A stretch of DNA of 64,000 nt from the NCBI RefSeq assembly GCF_002407245.1, contig NZ_CP010681.1:1426001-1490000 (forward strand). The letters run 5' to 3'. Of this stretch, positions 49,226 through 58,662 are shown piece after piece. The notes under the pieces were generated by a model. The model ran no database searches. It was given only the letters and a program-made list of their open reading frames with translations, and was not told where the DNA came from. The DNA comes from Phaeobacter piscinae (lineage in GTDB: Bacteria > Pseudomonadota > Alphaproteobacteria > Rhodobacterales > Rhodobacteraceae). Each line of letters opens with the position of its first letter. Positions within the stretch are counted from its first letter, which is position 1. The translations under genes were made by a program, and so were the position numbers.

Positions 49226-50773
49226 ATGTCGCGGCACCGCAAACCCTCGCAGGAGAGGACGCGCGGCCTTTTGCGCCTGCCGCTGTTTCTGCTGATCCTG
49301 TTGGTGGCAGCGCTGGCGATGTGGGTGCCGGCCATCCACGCGCTGATCCTTGATGATCATCAGACCTCGCGCAGCTTCTTCTACTCTGGCGTTGTGGGGC
49401 TGATCGTCGTTGTGCTGGTCGGGCTGTCGATGGGCAACCGCGTGCCGCGCTACAGTATGCCTGGGCAATTAACCTCGCTGCTGGCAAGTTTTGCGGTGCT
49501 GCCTGCGTTTCTGGCGGTTCCGGTGCAGGATGCGTTAGGGAATACCAGCTATCTCAACGCATATTTCGACATGGTCAGCGCCATTACCACGACGGGCGCG
49601 GATGTATTTGCCGACCCGAACCGGCTGCCGCCCAGCGTACATCTGTGGCGGGCCATGGTTGGCTGGCTTGGAGGGCTGCTGATGTGGGTGGCGGCCTCGG
49701 CCATTCTGGCACCGCTGTCGCTGGGCGGGTTTGAGGTTACCGCACGGGGCGAGCCGGGACGCGGCACCGAAACACCGCTGCATATGCAGCGCGCAGATCC
49801 CCGTCGCAAACTGGTGGTGGTGACCAAAACCCTGGCGCCGCTTTATGCCGGGCTGACACTGGTGTTGTGGATTTTGCTGATCGTCACCGGTGAGACGGCC
49901 CTGGTGGCGCTCGGCCATGCGATGTCGGTTCTGGCCACCTCCGGTATTTCTGCGGTTGGCGGGGCGGAGAATGGTGCCAGCGGCATTGCCGGCGAAATGG
50001 TGATGTTCCTGTTCATGTTCTTTGCCCTGTCGCGGCTCACGTTTTCGACCGATACAGTGACCAGTGGTCATAGTCGGTTGGACAGGGATCCTGAGTTCCG
50101 CATTGGTCTGCTGATTGTCTTTGGCGTGCCATTGCTGCTGATTTTGCGCCATTGGATTGCCAGTTTTGACGTCGCCACCACCAGCGATCTGGTGCAGGGG
50201 CTGCACTCCTGGTGGGGGGCGACGTTTACCGTTTTGTCGTTCCTGTCGACCACTGGGTTCGAAAGTGCCGATTGGGAAACCGCGCGACAATGGTCGGGGC
50301 TGGACACGCCAGGCATGATCCTTCTGGGGTTGGCAGTGATCGGCGGTGGTGTGGCAACCACCGCGGGCGGTGTGAAGCTGCTGCGGGTCTATGCGCTCTA
50401 CCTCAATGGGTTGCGGGAGATGGAACGGCTGATTCATCCCTCTTCCGTAAGCAATGAGGGCAAGGGCAACCGGCGTCTCCAACGCAATGGCGCCTTTGTG
50501 GCCTGGGTATTTTTCATGCTGTTTGCGCTGTCGCTGGCAGTGATCAGCATCAGCCTCGCCGCTGTGGGGTCGGATTTTGAGCAGGCGCTGATTCTGACCA
50601 TTGCGACACTCTCGACCACAGGGCCGCTGACTGAAATCGCAGGGTCCGAACCCATCGCGCTCATCCATCTGACGGCCACTGCAAAGCTGATCCTGTGCTT
50701 TGCCATGGTGCTGGGGCGGCTGGAAACTCTGGCGATCATTGCGCTGATGACACCAAACCTCTGGCGCAGTTGA
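49226..50773 (+). CDS. trkH: Trk system potassium uptake protein TrkH
   Basis: TrkH is the pore-forming K+ transporter of the inner membrane. Four repeated pore loops carry selectivity residues such as TTTGADVF, ATSGISAVGG, STTGFESADW and STTGPLTE. Membrane segments flank each loop. ATG 49226 (515 residues) follows the trkA stop directly and is preferred over an ATG inside trkA. TrkAH here sits between the ntr genes and hfq, a conserved layout in alphaproteobacteria. Confidence 0.95.
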   Translation: MSRHRKPSQERTRGLLRLPLFLLILLVAALAMWVPAIHALILDDHQTSRSFFYSGVVGLIVVVLVGLSMGNRVPRYSMPGQLTSLLASFAVLPAFLAVPVQDALGNTSYLNAYFDMVSAITTTGADVFADPNRLPPSVHLWRAMVGWLGGLLMWVAASAILAPLSLGGFEVTARGEPGRGTETPLHMQRADPRRKLVVVTKTLAPLYAGLTLVLWILLIVTGETALVALGHAMSVLATSGISAVGGAENGASGIAGEMVMFLFMFFALSRLTFSTDTVTSGHSRLDRDPEFRIGLLIVFGVPLLLILRHWIASFDVATTSDLVQGLHSWWGATFTVLSFLSTTGFESADWETARQWSGLDTPGMILLGLAVIGGGVATTAGGVKLLRVYALYLNGLREMERLIHPSSVSNEGKGNRRLQRNGAFVAWVFFMLFALSLAVISISLAAVGSDFEQALILTIATLSTTGPLTEIAGSEPIALIHLTATAKLILCFAMVLGRLETLAIIALMTPNLWRS

Positions 50774-50901
50774 TCAATCATGGTTACCGTGAATGTCATA
50801 TGAGTAATTTTCGGGTGGAAACTCCGACTATCTGCGTTCATAGTATTCATTAACAGGGCGCTGGTCCGCAGCGCGACAAGAACAAAGGCGAGATAATAAT
50901 A

Positions 50902-51141
50902 ATGGCTTCGGACAGACAGAATCTTCAGGATGCCTTCCTGAACCACGTTCGTAAAACCAAGGTTCCGGTCACCATCTTTCTGATCAACGGCGTTAAGTTG
51001 CAGGGTGTGATCACATGGTTTGACAATTTCTGTGTCCTGCTGCGTCGGGACGGGCAGTCGCAACTGGTTTACAAACACGCCATTTCGACGATCATGCCTG
51101 CCCAGCCGATCAGCCTTTATGAAGGTGAAGACGCCTCTTGA
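50902..51141 (+). CDS. hfq: RNA chaperone Hfq
   Basis: Hfq forms hexameric rings that pair small RNAs with mRNAs. The Sm1 motif is [19 protein letters not shown], and Sm2 is [12 protein letters not shown] with the uridine-binding YKHA. The distal N-terminus reads [15 protein letters not shown]. The length of 79 is typical of alphaproteobacteria, lacking the long C-tail of E. coli. The hflX start overlaps its stop. The small-RNA-like and leader structures elsewhere in this window are candidate clients. Confidence 0.97.
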   Translation: MASDRQNLQDAFLNHVRKTKVPVTIFLINGVKLQGVITWFDNFCVLLRRDGQSQLVYKHAISTIMPAQPISLYEGEDAS

Positions 51142-52412
51142 TGGAGCATGATAGGACGCCCACCCGTGCCTGGGTGGTGCATCCCGATATCAAATCAGAC
51201 CGCGACCGCCGCGACCCGGTGTCCGCCCTTGCTGAGGGCGTGTCCCTGGCCGAGGCCTTGCCCGACATTGAGGTGATCGGCTCCGATGTTGTGCGCCTGC
51301 CAAAGGCGCATGCGGGGATGTTGTTTGGATCGGGTAAAATCGATGAGTTGAAAACGCTGTTCCACGATGAAGAGGTGGAATTGGTGTTGATTGATGGCCC
51401 GGTCTCACCGGTGCAGCAGCGCAATCTGGAGAAGGCCTGGAAGGTCAAGATCCTTGACCGGACCGGGCTGATCCTTGAGATCTTCTCGGATCGTGCGCGC
51501 ACCCGTGAAGGCGTGCTGCAGGTGGAGATGGCGGCGCTCAGCTATCAGCGGACGCGGTTGGTGCGGGCCTGGACCCACCTAGAACGTCAACGGGGTGGGC
51601 TTGGCTTTGTCGGTGGTCCCGGCGAAACCCAAATCGAGGCGGACCGTCGTGCCATTGACGAACAGCTGGTGCGCTTGCGTCGTCAGCTCGACAAGGTGGT
51701 CAAAACCCGGACCCTGCATCGTGCGGCGCGGGCGAAGATCCCCTATCCGATTGTGGCGCTGGTCGGCTATACCAACGCCGGAAAATCCACTTTGTTCAAC
51801 CGGTTAACCGGTGCAGAGGTGATGGCGAAGGATATGCTCTTTGCCACATTGGACCCGACAATGCGTCGGGTTCAGCTGCCGGATGGGCCGGAAATCATCC
51901 TGTCTGACACCGTTGGTTTTATCTCGGATCTGCCGACGGAGCTGGTTGCGGCCTTCCGCGCCACGCTGGAAGAGGTGCTGGCCGCTGATGTGGTCGTGCA
52001 TGTGCGCGACATCAGCCATGACGAGACCCAGAACCAGGCCGCAGATGTCGAAAGCATTCTGACCTCTCTCGGGGTTGATGACAGCCGCGCGCGGTTGGAG
52101 GTTTGGAACAAGCTGGATCTGCTGGACGATGAGCAGGCTGAGGCGCGCCGCCAGCGCGCGGAGCGTGAAGAGGGCATCCACGCCATCTCTGCGATCAGCG
52201 GTGAGGGGCTGGAGGATCTGCTTGCGGATATCACCGCAAAGCTGCGTTTGATCCGCCATGAAGATGAGATCACCCTGACATTTGCGCAAGGCAAGCAACG
52301 TGCCTGGCTGTTTGAGCAGGATGTTGTGCAAAGCGAAACCCAGACAGAGACCGGGTTCGAATTGACGGTTCTGTGGACCGAAACCCAGAAAAACCGGTTC
52401 GCTGCGCTCTAA
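51141..52412 (+). CDS. hflX: GTPase HflX
   Basis: HflX is a ribosome-splitting GTPase active after stress. The N-terminal HflX domain has AGMLFGSGKIDELK and the LIDGPVSPVQQRNLE segment. A glycine-rich linker (RGGLGFVGGPGETQIE) follows. The G domain starts with the P-loop GYTNAGKST and has G3 DTVGFISDLP and G4 NKLD. ATG 51141 gives 423 residues and shares one base with the hfq stop; a TTG three bases earlier is possible. A bidirectional terminator follows. Confidence 0.95.
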   Translation: MEHDRTPTRAWVVHPDIKSDRDRRDPVSALAEGVSLAEALPDIEVIGSDVVRLPKAHAGMLFGSGKIDELKTLFHDEEVELVLIDGPVSPVQQRNLEKAWKVKILDRTGLILEIFSDRARTREGVLQVEMAALSYQRTRLVRAWTHLERQRGGLGFVGGPGETQIEADRRAIDEQLVRLRRQLDKVVKTRTLHRAARAKIPYPIVALVGYTNAGKSTLFNRLTGAEVMAKDMLFATLDPTMRRVQLPDGPEIILSDTVGFISDLPTELVAAFRATLEEVLAADVVVHVRDISHDETQNQAADVESILTSLGVDDSRARLEVWNKLDLLDDEQAEARRQRAEREEGIHAISAISGEGLEDLLADITAKLRLIRHEDEITLTFAQGKQRAWLFEQDVVQSETQTETGFELTVLWTETQKNRFAAL

Positions 52413-52437
52413 TCAGCGTTTCTGACAGGACATCAAG

Positions 52438-52477
52438 AAACCCCCGCAGCCCATTCGGTAGCGGGGGTTTTTGTTTT
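52438..52477. terminator. Bidirectional terminator between hflX and the acylase gene
   Basis: AAACCCCCGC pairs with GCGGGGGTTT around a 13-base loop. TTTTGTTTT follows on the plus strand, and a shorter T run on the minus strand. Confidence 0.8.
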
Positions 52478-52510
52478 ACTGCAGTCGGTTAGGGATGGTT
52501 TCTGTCGCGG

Positions 52511-55000
52511 TCATTCGGTGGCGGTGGCCGGGATTAGGCGCGTGACACCAACGGCGGCCGCGCGGGCCAGATCCTCATCCAGTGACATTGGGATATATTC
52601 TCCCCGCCGCCAGAGCTGGGACATGTCGTCATAGTAACGTGACAGGAAGTGCCCGGATTGGCCGGTGGCGATGATGAAGACGGAACTATCGGGATCAGCA
52701 AAATCATAGACCCCCCGATAGCCTGCGGCGTGCACATTGCGGAACGGGTGTTTCCCTTCACCGGAGGTGCGCCCCCGTTGCAGTGTATTGTCGCCACCAC
52801 TTGTGGACTGGCGGATATTCACAAAGACCCGAAGCAGCGGTACATCCCCCAGCACCTCGTGGTTCTGTGTCGCCTGATGCGCATCACCCCAACGCAGCGC
52901 TTCCAAGGCGTTACCATAGGTTTCTTCGATCCAGATCAGCGCATCGTCCAGCGCCAGACGAGCCAGCTCACTACAGGTTTCAGTGGGAGCACTTTGGCGA
53001 ATATCGCACCAGACCGAGGCCCCCTCCACATCGCGAAACACCCGCTCAAGGAACAACGGATCCACCTGTGTAAATTCAGCAGCCAGCGGCCCAAGGTCGT
53101 CTGTGATCAGACGTTTTTGCAAAGCCCGCACCCAGGCGGCATAGATCAGCGGCTCTGGCAGATGTTCGTTCATTTCGCCGTTCCACTCCGACAGCAGCGT
53201 CAGTGCAATCTGGCGCTGCCGCTCACGGGTGCCTTCGGGCGCGGCTTCGCCGGTGAACCACAGATCGGCGCCAATGAGTGGCAACAGGCTGCGGGCGGTA
53301 TAGGAGACGGTATCCAGCTGTGCCTCGATGAAACTGTCACGGGTGTGGACCTGCCGGTCCTGCATCAGCTTCTTCCAGCGATTGATGCGCTGGGTATCGC
53401 CCCAAGTGTAAGAGACGTGATTGGGAAACGGGCGGTCCAAGAGCTTGTTGTTGGTGTTTCCGAGGATGCCTCCAATGGGGGAGACGAACTCAGGATTGGC
53501 AGCATAAGGCGCGCGGCCCTGCCATTGGTTCTCACTCCGCCAGCCTTGGCTCGGCATCCGGCCCTGACTCTGATGGCGGGCGTCACGTTGCGGAATGGCG
53601 CCAACGGTTTTCAGCGCAACAGTCGTCTTGTCGGCAAGGGTCAGGTTCTGCGAGGGGGCGATATAACCTTCACTGATCTCAATCGCCTGAGCCACGGAGT
53701 TCGCACGCATCAGCTCAAGCGCTGCGCTGATGGAGGTGTCCTCAGCGCTGAGGCCCGTCCAGCCAAGGCTGACAACGTGACCCGGCGGCGTGATTGCCGC
53801 GAGATCAAACAGGGACCGGGGCAGAACCGGGCCATTGTCGGTCCAGCGCAGGGTCAGGGTGACCGGGGTTTCGTCCTTGATGTTGATGATCGAGGGGCGG
53901 CTGGTGAAGCGCTTGTAACCGTCGGCGGTTTTGTATTCCTCGGCATTGTCGGGGTTCAGCTGTTCGATGAACAGATCCTGATCATCCATATAAGAGGAGG
54001 TCACGCCCCAGCCCAGCAGGTCCGAGCGGCCGGAGATGACAGCGGGGATACCGGGAATGGTGGCGCCGATCACACCGCCGGTGCCCAGTTCCAGCCGCGC
54101 CAGATACCACACGCCGGGGGCGGTCAGCTCCAGATGGGGATCGTTGGCCATCAGCGTGCCGCCTGCGGCAGACCGGCTGGGTGCGGCAGCCCAGGCATTG
54201 GACGCGCCTGCCAGCCCACGGGGAGCAATCGGCATGAAGGGCAGGGTCCGGCTGATGTCCGTGCTGGCGCTGGCATGGCGCGGCAGGTTTGGAAACAGCG
54301 CCGCATATTCCGGCAGCGCGGCAACACCGTTGCCCGGCGCATCCGGCAGAATATCCTTCAACCGTTCGGGGTCGGGCAACGCCAGAGAGGTACGGGCGCG
54401 CAGGATTTCTTCCTGCATATGACCGGAGAGTTTCAGCCCCATCAACTTCATCACCGCAATGCTGTCAGCAGGCTGCCACGGCGCCATTGGGACGTTAAAG
54501 AGGAACATCTCCGGCGCCCCGCGCCCCAGTGCGTCCTCATTGATTTCCTGCAGGCGTGCGTTGACCCCGGCAGAATAGGCGCGCAGCGCGGTCATGGTTT
54601 CGGGGGTCTGGGCGGCGACGGATTGCTGCGCCAGACGGTAGATATCGAGGCGGCGGATCAGCGTGTCGACCTGCAGCGTGCGGCTGCCGAAGATCTCCGA
54701 CAGGCGGCCCATGGCGGTACGTCGCATCGTAGTCATCTGCCACAGGCGGTCCTGGGCATGGGCATAGCCGAGGCCAAAATAGACATCCTCGTCGCTGGCG
54801 CCATAGCTGCCGAAAATATGTGGCACATTGGCGTTATCACGCACAATTTCCACCGGCGCCAGAAGGCCGGGCAGGGTGATCTCCTTATTGTAGTCCGGCA
54901 GTGATTGCGCCGCGAGGAAATAGACCAGTCCAAGCCCCATCACCAAGAGTAGAATCAAAGCGGCGGCAAGGCGCAGAAGCCAGCGAAAGAGAAGTCCCAT
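52511..55000 (-). CDS. Penicillin acylase-family N-terminal nucleophile hydrolase
   Basis: The 829-residue protein is an Ntn hydrolase precursor that should cleave itself into alpha and beta chains. The predicted nucleophile is Ser267 in LAGASNAWA, with supporting residues in GGTLMANDPHLEL. An N-terminal membrane segment (LLRLAAALILLLVMGLGLVYFL) anchors it in the envelope. The family includes penicillin acylases and acyl-homoserine-lactone acylases that quench quorum sensing. Roseobacters use such signals, so an AHL acylase role is possible, but the sequence does not settle the substrate. It is convergent with hflX. Confidence 0.85.
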   Translation of the reverse strand: MGLLFRWLLRLAAALILLLVMGLGLVYFLAAQSLPDYNKEITLPGLLAPVEIVRDNANVPHIFGSYGASDEDVYFGLGYAHAQDRLWQMTTMRRTAMGRLSEIFGSRTLQVDTLIRRLDIYRLAQQSVAAQTPETMTALRAYSAGVNARLQEINEDALGRGAPEMFLFNVPMAPWQPADSIAVMKLMGLKLSGHMQEEILRARTSLALPDPERLKDILPDAPGNGVAALPEYAALFPNLPRHASASTDISRTLPFMPIAPRGLAGASNAWAAAPSRSAAGGTLMANDPHLELTAPGVWYLARLELGTGGVIGATIPGIPAVISGRSDLLGWGVTSSYMDDQDLFIEQLNPDNAEEYKTADGYKRFTSRPSIINIKDETPVTLTLRWTDNGPVLPRSLFDLAAITPPGHVVSLGWTGLSAEDTSISAALELMRANSVAQAIEISEGYIAPSQNLTLADKTTVALKTVGAIPQRDARHQSQGRMPSQGWRSENQWQGRAPYAANPEFVSPIGGILGNTNNKLLDRPFPNHVSYTWGDTQRINRWKKLMQDRQVHTRDSFIEAQLDTVSYTARSLLPLIGADLWFTGEAAPEGTRERQRQIALTLLSEWNGEMNEHLPEPLIYAAWVRALQKRLITDDLGPLAAEFTQVDPLFLERVFRDVEGASVWCDIRQSAPTETCSELARLALDDALIWIEETYGNALEALRWGDAHQATQNHEVLGDVPLLRVFVNIRQSTSGGDNTLQRGRTSGEGKHPFRNVHAAGYRGVYDFADPDSSVFIIATGQSGHFLSRYYDDMSQLWRRGEYIPMSLDEDLARAAAVGVTRLIPATATE

Positions 55001-55136
55001 CGGTGGTGCGTTTCCTCAGATTTTTGACGTTATTGGCCCGGTTACGGCGCAGTTTCTCGCCCTCGCAGATTGCACCGGGCGGCGCGGCTGTTAGGGTGGC
55101 GCCAACATAGGACAAGACGCATCAGGGGGAAAGCAG

Positions 55137-56009
55137 ATGGCGAAGGTTGCATTCTTGGGTTTGGGAGTGATGGGCTATCCGATGGCAGGTCATCTGGCCG
55201 CTGCCGGACATGAGGTGACAGTCTACAACCGCACCGCAGCAAAGGCGGAAGCCTGGGCAAAGGAGCATACTGGCACCGCCGCTGCGACACCACGGGAGGC
55301 GGCAGCGGGCGCGGAGTTCGTGATGGCCTGCGTTGGCAACGACGATGATTTGCGCAGCGTGTGCCTTGGCGATGCCGGGGCCTTTGGTGGTATGGATGCG
55401 GGCGCGATTTTCGTGGACCACACAACGGTGTCGGCGAAGGTGACCCGCGAGCTGAACACGGCGGCGGCGGACCTGGGGCTGTCTTTCGTGGATGCGCCGA
55501 TTTCCGGCGGTCAGGCCGGGGCAGAAAACGGTGTGCTTTCAGTTATGTGCGGCGGCGATCAGGCGGCCTACGACAAGGCCGAGCCGACTATCGCAGTTTA
55601 CGCTCGGATCTGCCGCCGGATCGGCGAAAGCGGCGCCGGTCAGATGACCAAGATGTGCAATCAGATTGCGATTGCCGGGTTGGTTCAGGGGCTCAGCGAG
55701 GCACTGCATTTCGCCGAAAAGGCTGGGCTGGATGGTCGCGCGGTCGTCGAGGTGATCAGCCAGGGGGCCGCAGGCAGCTGGCAGATGGCCAACCGGCATG
55801 AGACCATGCTGGATGACCATTTTGAGCATGGGTTTGCGGTTGACTGGATGCGCAAGGATCTGGGCATCTGCCTTGATGCGGCGGAGGAGACCGGGGCCAG
55901 CCTGCCGGTCACCGCTCTGGTCGATCAGTTCTACAAAGAGGTGCAGAAACTGGGCGGCGGGCGCTGGGATACTTCCAGCCTGTTCAAACGTTTGAAGGCG
56001 TTTGAGTAA
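55137..56009 (+). CDS. 3-hydroxyisobutyrate dehydrogenase-family NAD(P)-dependent reductase
   Basis: This is a beta-hydroxyacid dehydrogenase of 290 residues. The cofactor motif is FLGLGVMGYPMAGHL; NRT after strand 2 (VTVYNRT) suggests NADP. The substrate loop is FVDAPISGGQAG, and the catalytic lysine is Lys172 in GAGQMTKMCNQ. Possible substrates include 3-hydroxyisobutyrate, tartronate semialdehyde or succinate semialdehyde. It is divergent from the acylase gene. An 11-pair hairpin and a copy of the intergenic repeat follow. Confidence 0.87.
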   Translation: MAKVAFLGLGVMGYPMAGHLAAAGHEVTVYNRTAAKAEAWAKEHTGTAAATPREAAAGAEFVMACVGNDDDLRSVCLGDAGAFGGMDAGAIFVDHTTVSAKVTRELNTAAADLGLSFVDAPISGGQAGAENGVLSVMCGGDQAAYDKAEPTIAVYARICRRIGESGAGQMTKMCNQIAIAGLVQGLSEALHFAEKAGLDGRAVVEVISQGAAGSWQMANRHETMLDDHFEHGFAVDWMRKDLGICLDAAEETGASLPVTALVDQFYKEVQKLGGGRWDTSSLFKRLKAFE

Positions 56010-56028
56010 GTAAAAGCACGAAATGATA

Positions 56029-56084
56029 ATGGCCTTTCCTGACGGAAAGGCCATGCTTCCGGCGGGGATATTTTCAGCCAGAAG
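56029..56084. repeat. Intergenic hairpin repeat, copy 2
   Basis: ATGGCCTTTCC-tgac-GGAAAGGCCAT (56029-56054) is a perfect eleven-pair hairpin. The tail CTTCCGGCGGGGATATTTTC follows at 56056, ending GAAGAT. This matches the element after hisI (6234-6282) both in layout and in 27 of 31 tail positions. It may act as a terminator or mRNA-end structure for the dehydrogenase gene. Confidence 0.6.
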
Positions 56085-56119
56085 ATAAATCGGATCTTAC
56101 GGCACGCAGCCGGGTCGGA

Positions 56120-56695
56120 TCAGGGGATGATCCGGGTATACTTGGTGCCTTCCAGCGTGGCACCCAGGCGCAGGCCTGCCTGACCGAAGACAGCGGCCAG
56201 AACCGGGCTGTTCAGCGTATTGGTGTCTGCCGCCAGCGAGTCGCCCTCGTCGCGGATCACATACTCCAGATCGGCGCCTGCGGCCCAGCCGGAGGAGCGG
56301 CGGAAGTTGGAGAGTGCGTCCTGCGTCATGAAGAACAGCACATGGGCATATTGCTGGGCGCCGATTTGCAGACCTGCATTGCCCTTTACCGTGGAATAAT
56401 AGTCGACCGTCACGCCATCAATGCGCAGGGCGCCACGACCAAAGGCCCCGCCGACGAAGAAGCCGGCCTCTGTCACCAGCGGCATCACCAGCATGCCGGT
56501 TGATTTCTCAGCCAGGGTGACGGCGCCGGGGTACTGGCTGTACATCTGGCTCAGGGTCGCATCGACGCGGGCGTCGATGGTGGAGGCGTTGCTGTTTCCG
56601 ATACCATTGCCACATGCGGCGGTGACACCAGCACCAGCCAGCGCGCCAAGCGCAAAGCCACGCCGGGTCAAACGGGAAGAATAAGAACTGCTCAT
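56120..56695 (-). CDS. SYLF (YSC84-type) lipid-binding lipoprotein with twin-arginine signal
   Basis: The 191-residue protein has a twin-arginine-like signal (SRLTRRGFALGALAGAG) ending in a lipobox VTAAC. The mature part matches the SYLF/DUF500 family: AKALVVMP-like LAEKSTGMLVMPLVTEAGF, GGAFGRGAL and NAGLQIGAQQYAHVLFFM. Eukaryotic SYLF proteins bind phosphoinositides and membranes; the bacterial role is unclear. It would be exported and lipid-anchored. Its upstream region runs toward the hemB 3' end. Confidence 0.85.
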   Translation of the reverse strand: MSSSYSSRLTRRGFALGALAGAGVTAACGNGIGNSNASTIDARVDATLSQMYSQYPGAVTLAEKSTGMLVMPLVTEAGFFVGGAFGRGALRIDGVTVDYYSTVKGNAGLQIGAQQYAHVLFFMTQDALSNFRRSSGWAAGADLEYVIRDEGDSLAADTNTLNSPVLAAVFGQAGLRLGATLEGTKYTRIIP

Positions 56696-56906
56696 CTTGG
56701 GTTGCCTGTTATCTGGGGCCGGGGCCGCGCGGGGCTATTGTCTCGGCCTGTCACTGTTCAATTGCGGCCAGTTTTCTGGCTCTGCGGCAAGGTATACGCG
56801 GAAAGCTGCCGCCTGTCATCACTGAGACAGGTGCAATCAGCGGCTTCCTGCCGGCAATTTTGCGTGATCATTCACCCTGCGGGTCCGGTGGTGCCGCCTA
56901 TGTCAC

Positions 56907-57905
56907 CTAGCCATTCAGCAGCCGTGCAGCTGCCGGTGCGTAATAGGTCAACACCCCATCACAGCCTGCGCGTTTGAAGGCCATCAAGCTCTCCATCATG
57001 ATACGTTCGCCATCGATCCACCCGTTCTGGGCGGCGGCCTCGATCATCGCGTATTCGCCAGAGACCTGATAGGCAAACGTAGGCGCGCCGAAAGTGGATT
57101 TCACCCGCTGGCAGATATCGAGATAGGCAAGACCGGGTTTGATCATAACCATATCTGCGCCCTCGGTCAGATCGCGTTCGATCATGCGCAGGGCCTCATC
57201 AGTGTTGCCGGGGTCCATCTGATAGGTTTTCTTGTCGCCCTTGAGCGCGCCGGAGGCACCGACGGCGTCACGGAACGGGCCGTAATAGGCAGAGGCATAT
57301 TTGGCGGCATAGGAGAGGATGGTGACATTGCGGTGGCCTGCGGCCTCCAGCGCGCGGCGCATGGCTCCGATCCGGCCATCCATCATATCCGACGGACCGA
57401 TGATATCGGCACCTGCATCGGCCTGGGCCACGGTCATCTTCACCAGCGCCTCGACGGTTTCGTCATTGACGATCTCACCGTCCACCACATAGCCGTCGTG
57501 CCCGTTGATATTATAAGGATCCAGCGCCACATCGGTCATCACTGCTATATCCGGCGCGGCGGATTTAATGGCACGAATGGCCCGGTTCACCAGGTTGTCC
57601 GGGCTCCAGGCCTCGGCGCAATCCTCGGTTTTGAGCGCGGGGTCGGTATAGGGAAACAGGCAGATCGCCGGGATGCCAAGCGCCTGCGCCTCAATCGCGG
57701 CCTCCACCACCTTGTCGATGCTGCGACGGGTAACGCCGGGCATGGAGGGGATCGGCTCCTCAATCGCGTCGCCATCCCGCACAAAGACTGGCCAGATCAG
57801 ATCATCGCTGGTCAACGTGGTCTCGCGCACCAGATTGCGCAGGGCAGGGGCGCTGCGCAAACGACGCGGGCGGGCAGCAGGAAAAGGGGCGACGGTCGGC
57901 TTCAT
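56907..57905 (-). CDS. hemB: Porphobilinogen synthase (delta-aminolevulinic acid dehydratase)
   Basis: HemB joins two aminolevulinate molecules in haem and chlorophyll synthesis. The Schiff-base lysines are Lys202 (SYAAKYAS) and Lys256 (MIKPGLAY). The zinc-cysteine cluster of other forms is replaced: DVALDPYNINGHDG has Ala127, Asp129 and Asp137, so this is the non-zinc class. The MKPTVAPFPA start (332 residues) is preferred over longer frames. It is divergent from the membrane protein and mfd genes. Confidence 0.95.
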   Translation of the reverse strand: MKPTVAPFPAARPRRLRSAPALRNLVRETTLTSDDLIWPVFVRDGDAIEEPIPSMPGVTRRSIDKVVEAAIEAQALGIPAICLFPYTDPALKTEDCAEAWSPDNLVNRAIRAIKSAAPDIAVMTDVALDPYNINGHDGYVVDGEIVNDETVEALVKMTVAQADAGADIIGPSDMMDGRIGAMRRALEAAGHRNVTILSYAAKYASAYYGPFRDAVGASGALKGDKKTYQMDPGNTDEALRMIERDLTEGADMVMIKPGLAYLDICQRVKSTFGAPTFAYQVSGEYAMIEAAAQNGWIDGERIMMESLMAFKRAGCDGVLTYYAPAAARLLNG

Positions 57906-58103
57906 CGGGTCCTCGCAGATCAGGGTGCGATCCGGCAAGCGGTCGCAGTTGATCCCTTGGGTCGCATGGAATGGCGGCGGCGACAAGTGACAGATTCGCC
58001 GCGCCAGCCTGCCTATCCTGTGGCCAGTGGGACCACCCCTTGTGCCAGAGTGCCGCGCGAGGGATATAGGGGCGCAACGACTGGACGAGAGAAGGGCCGC
58101 GCA

Positions 58104-58628
58104 GTGGATCTGTTTCATACCTTGACCGAGCTGATTGATCTGCGGTCCTTTTCCAACCTGTGGTACTGGATCGCGCTGGCCGTAGTCTGGTCCTCCGCCA
58201 GCCATTGGGTGATGGGGGTGCCGTTTGACATGGTCTATCGCGCCCGCAAGCAAGGCGGGCAGGCTGCGCTGGATCTGGAGGCCATTGCCCGCGTCAATGT
58301 GAACCGGATGATGTATATCACTGAGGTGTCGGGCCATTGGGTTCTGGGGATGACCTGCTTTGTGCTCGCGATGCTGGGGATGCTGGGCTTCTACTACGGG
58401 GTGGAATTTGCCCAAGCGGTGTTTCTTCTGGCCTTTCCCATGGCGATCGTCGGCCTAATTAACTGGAGCTCGGCGCGTCGCATCCATCGCGAGGGGCTGG
58501 CGGGGGAGGCCCTGGCCCGGCAACTGACCATCACCCGGTTGTTCATCCAGCTGGTGGGTATGGTCGCGATTTTTGTGACCGCGCTCTGGGGCATGTATCA
58601 GAACCTGCAGATCGGGTTCCTCGGCTAA
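58104..58628 (+). CDS. Small polytopic membrane protein upstream of mfd
   Basis: The GTG start (VDLFHTLTELIDLRS) gives 174 residues with GAGAGAAGGG upstream. There are three or four membrane segments, including LWYWIALAVVWSSASHWVMG, VLGMTCFVLAMLGMLGFYYG, AVFLLAFPMAIVGLI and FIQLVGMVAIFVTALWGM. A basic loop sits between the first two (YRARKQGGQA). I do not recognise a characterised family. It is 34 bases upstream of mfd in the same direction and is probably co-transcribed. No catalytic motif is visible. Confidence 0.75.
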   Translation: MDLFHTLTELIDLRSFSNLWYWIALAVVWSSASHWVMGVPFDMVYRARKQGGQAALDLEAIARVNVNRMMYITEVSGHWVLGMTCFVLAMLGMLGFYYGVEFAQAVFLLAFPMAIVGLINWSSARRIHREGLAGEALARQLTITRLFIQLVGMVAIFVTALWGMYQNLQIGFLG

Positions 58629-58662
58629 TTGCCTGCGGGCAGACGACGAAAGAGAGACAGAG

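Noticed and set aside
52649..54904. Long plus-strand frame (751 codons) opposite the acylase gene
   Set aside because: Antisense shadow; the minus strand has a complete Ntn hydrolase with anchor and nucleophile.
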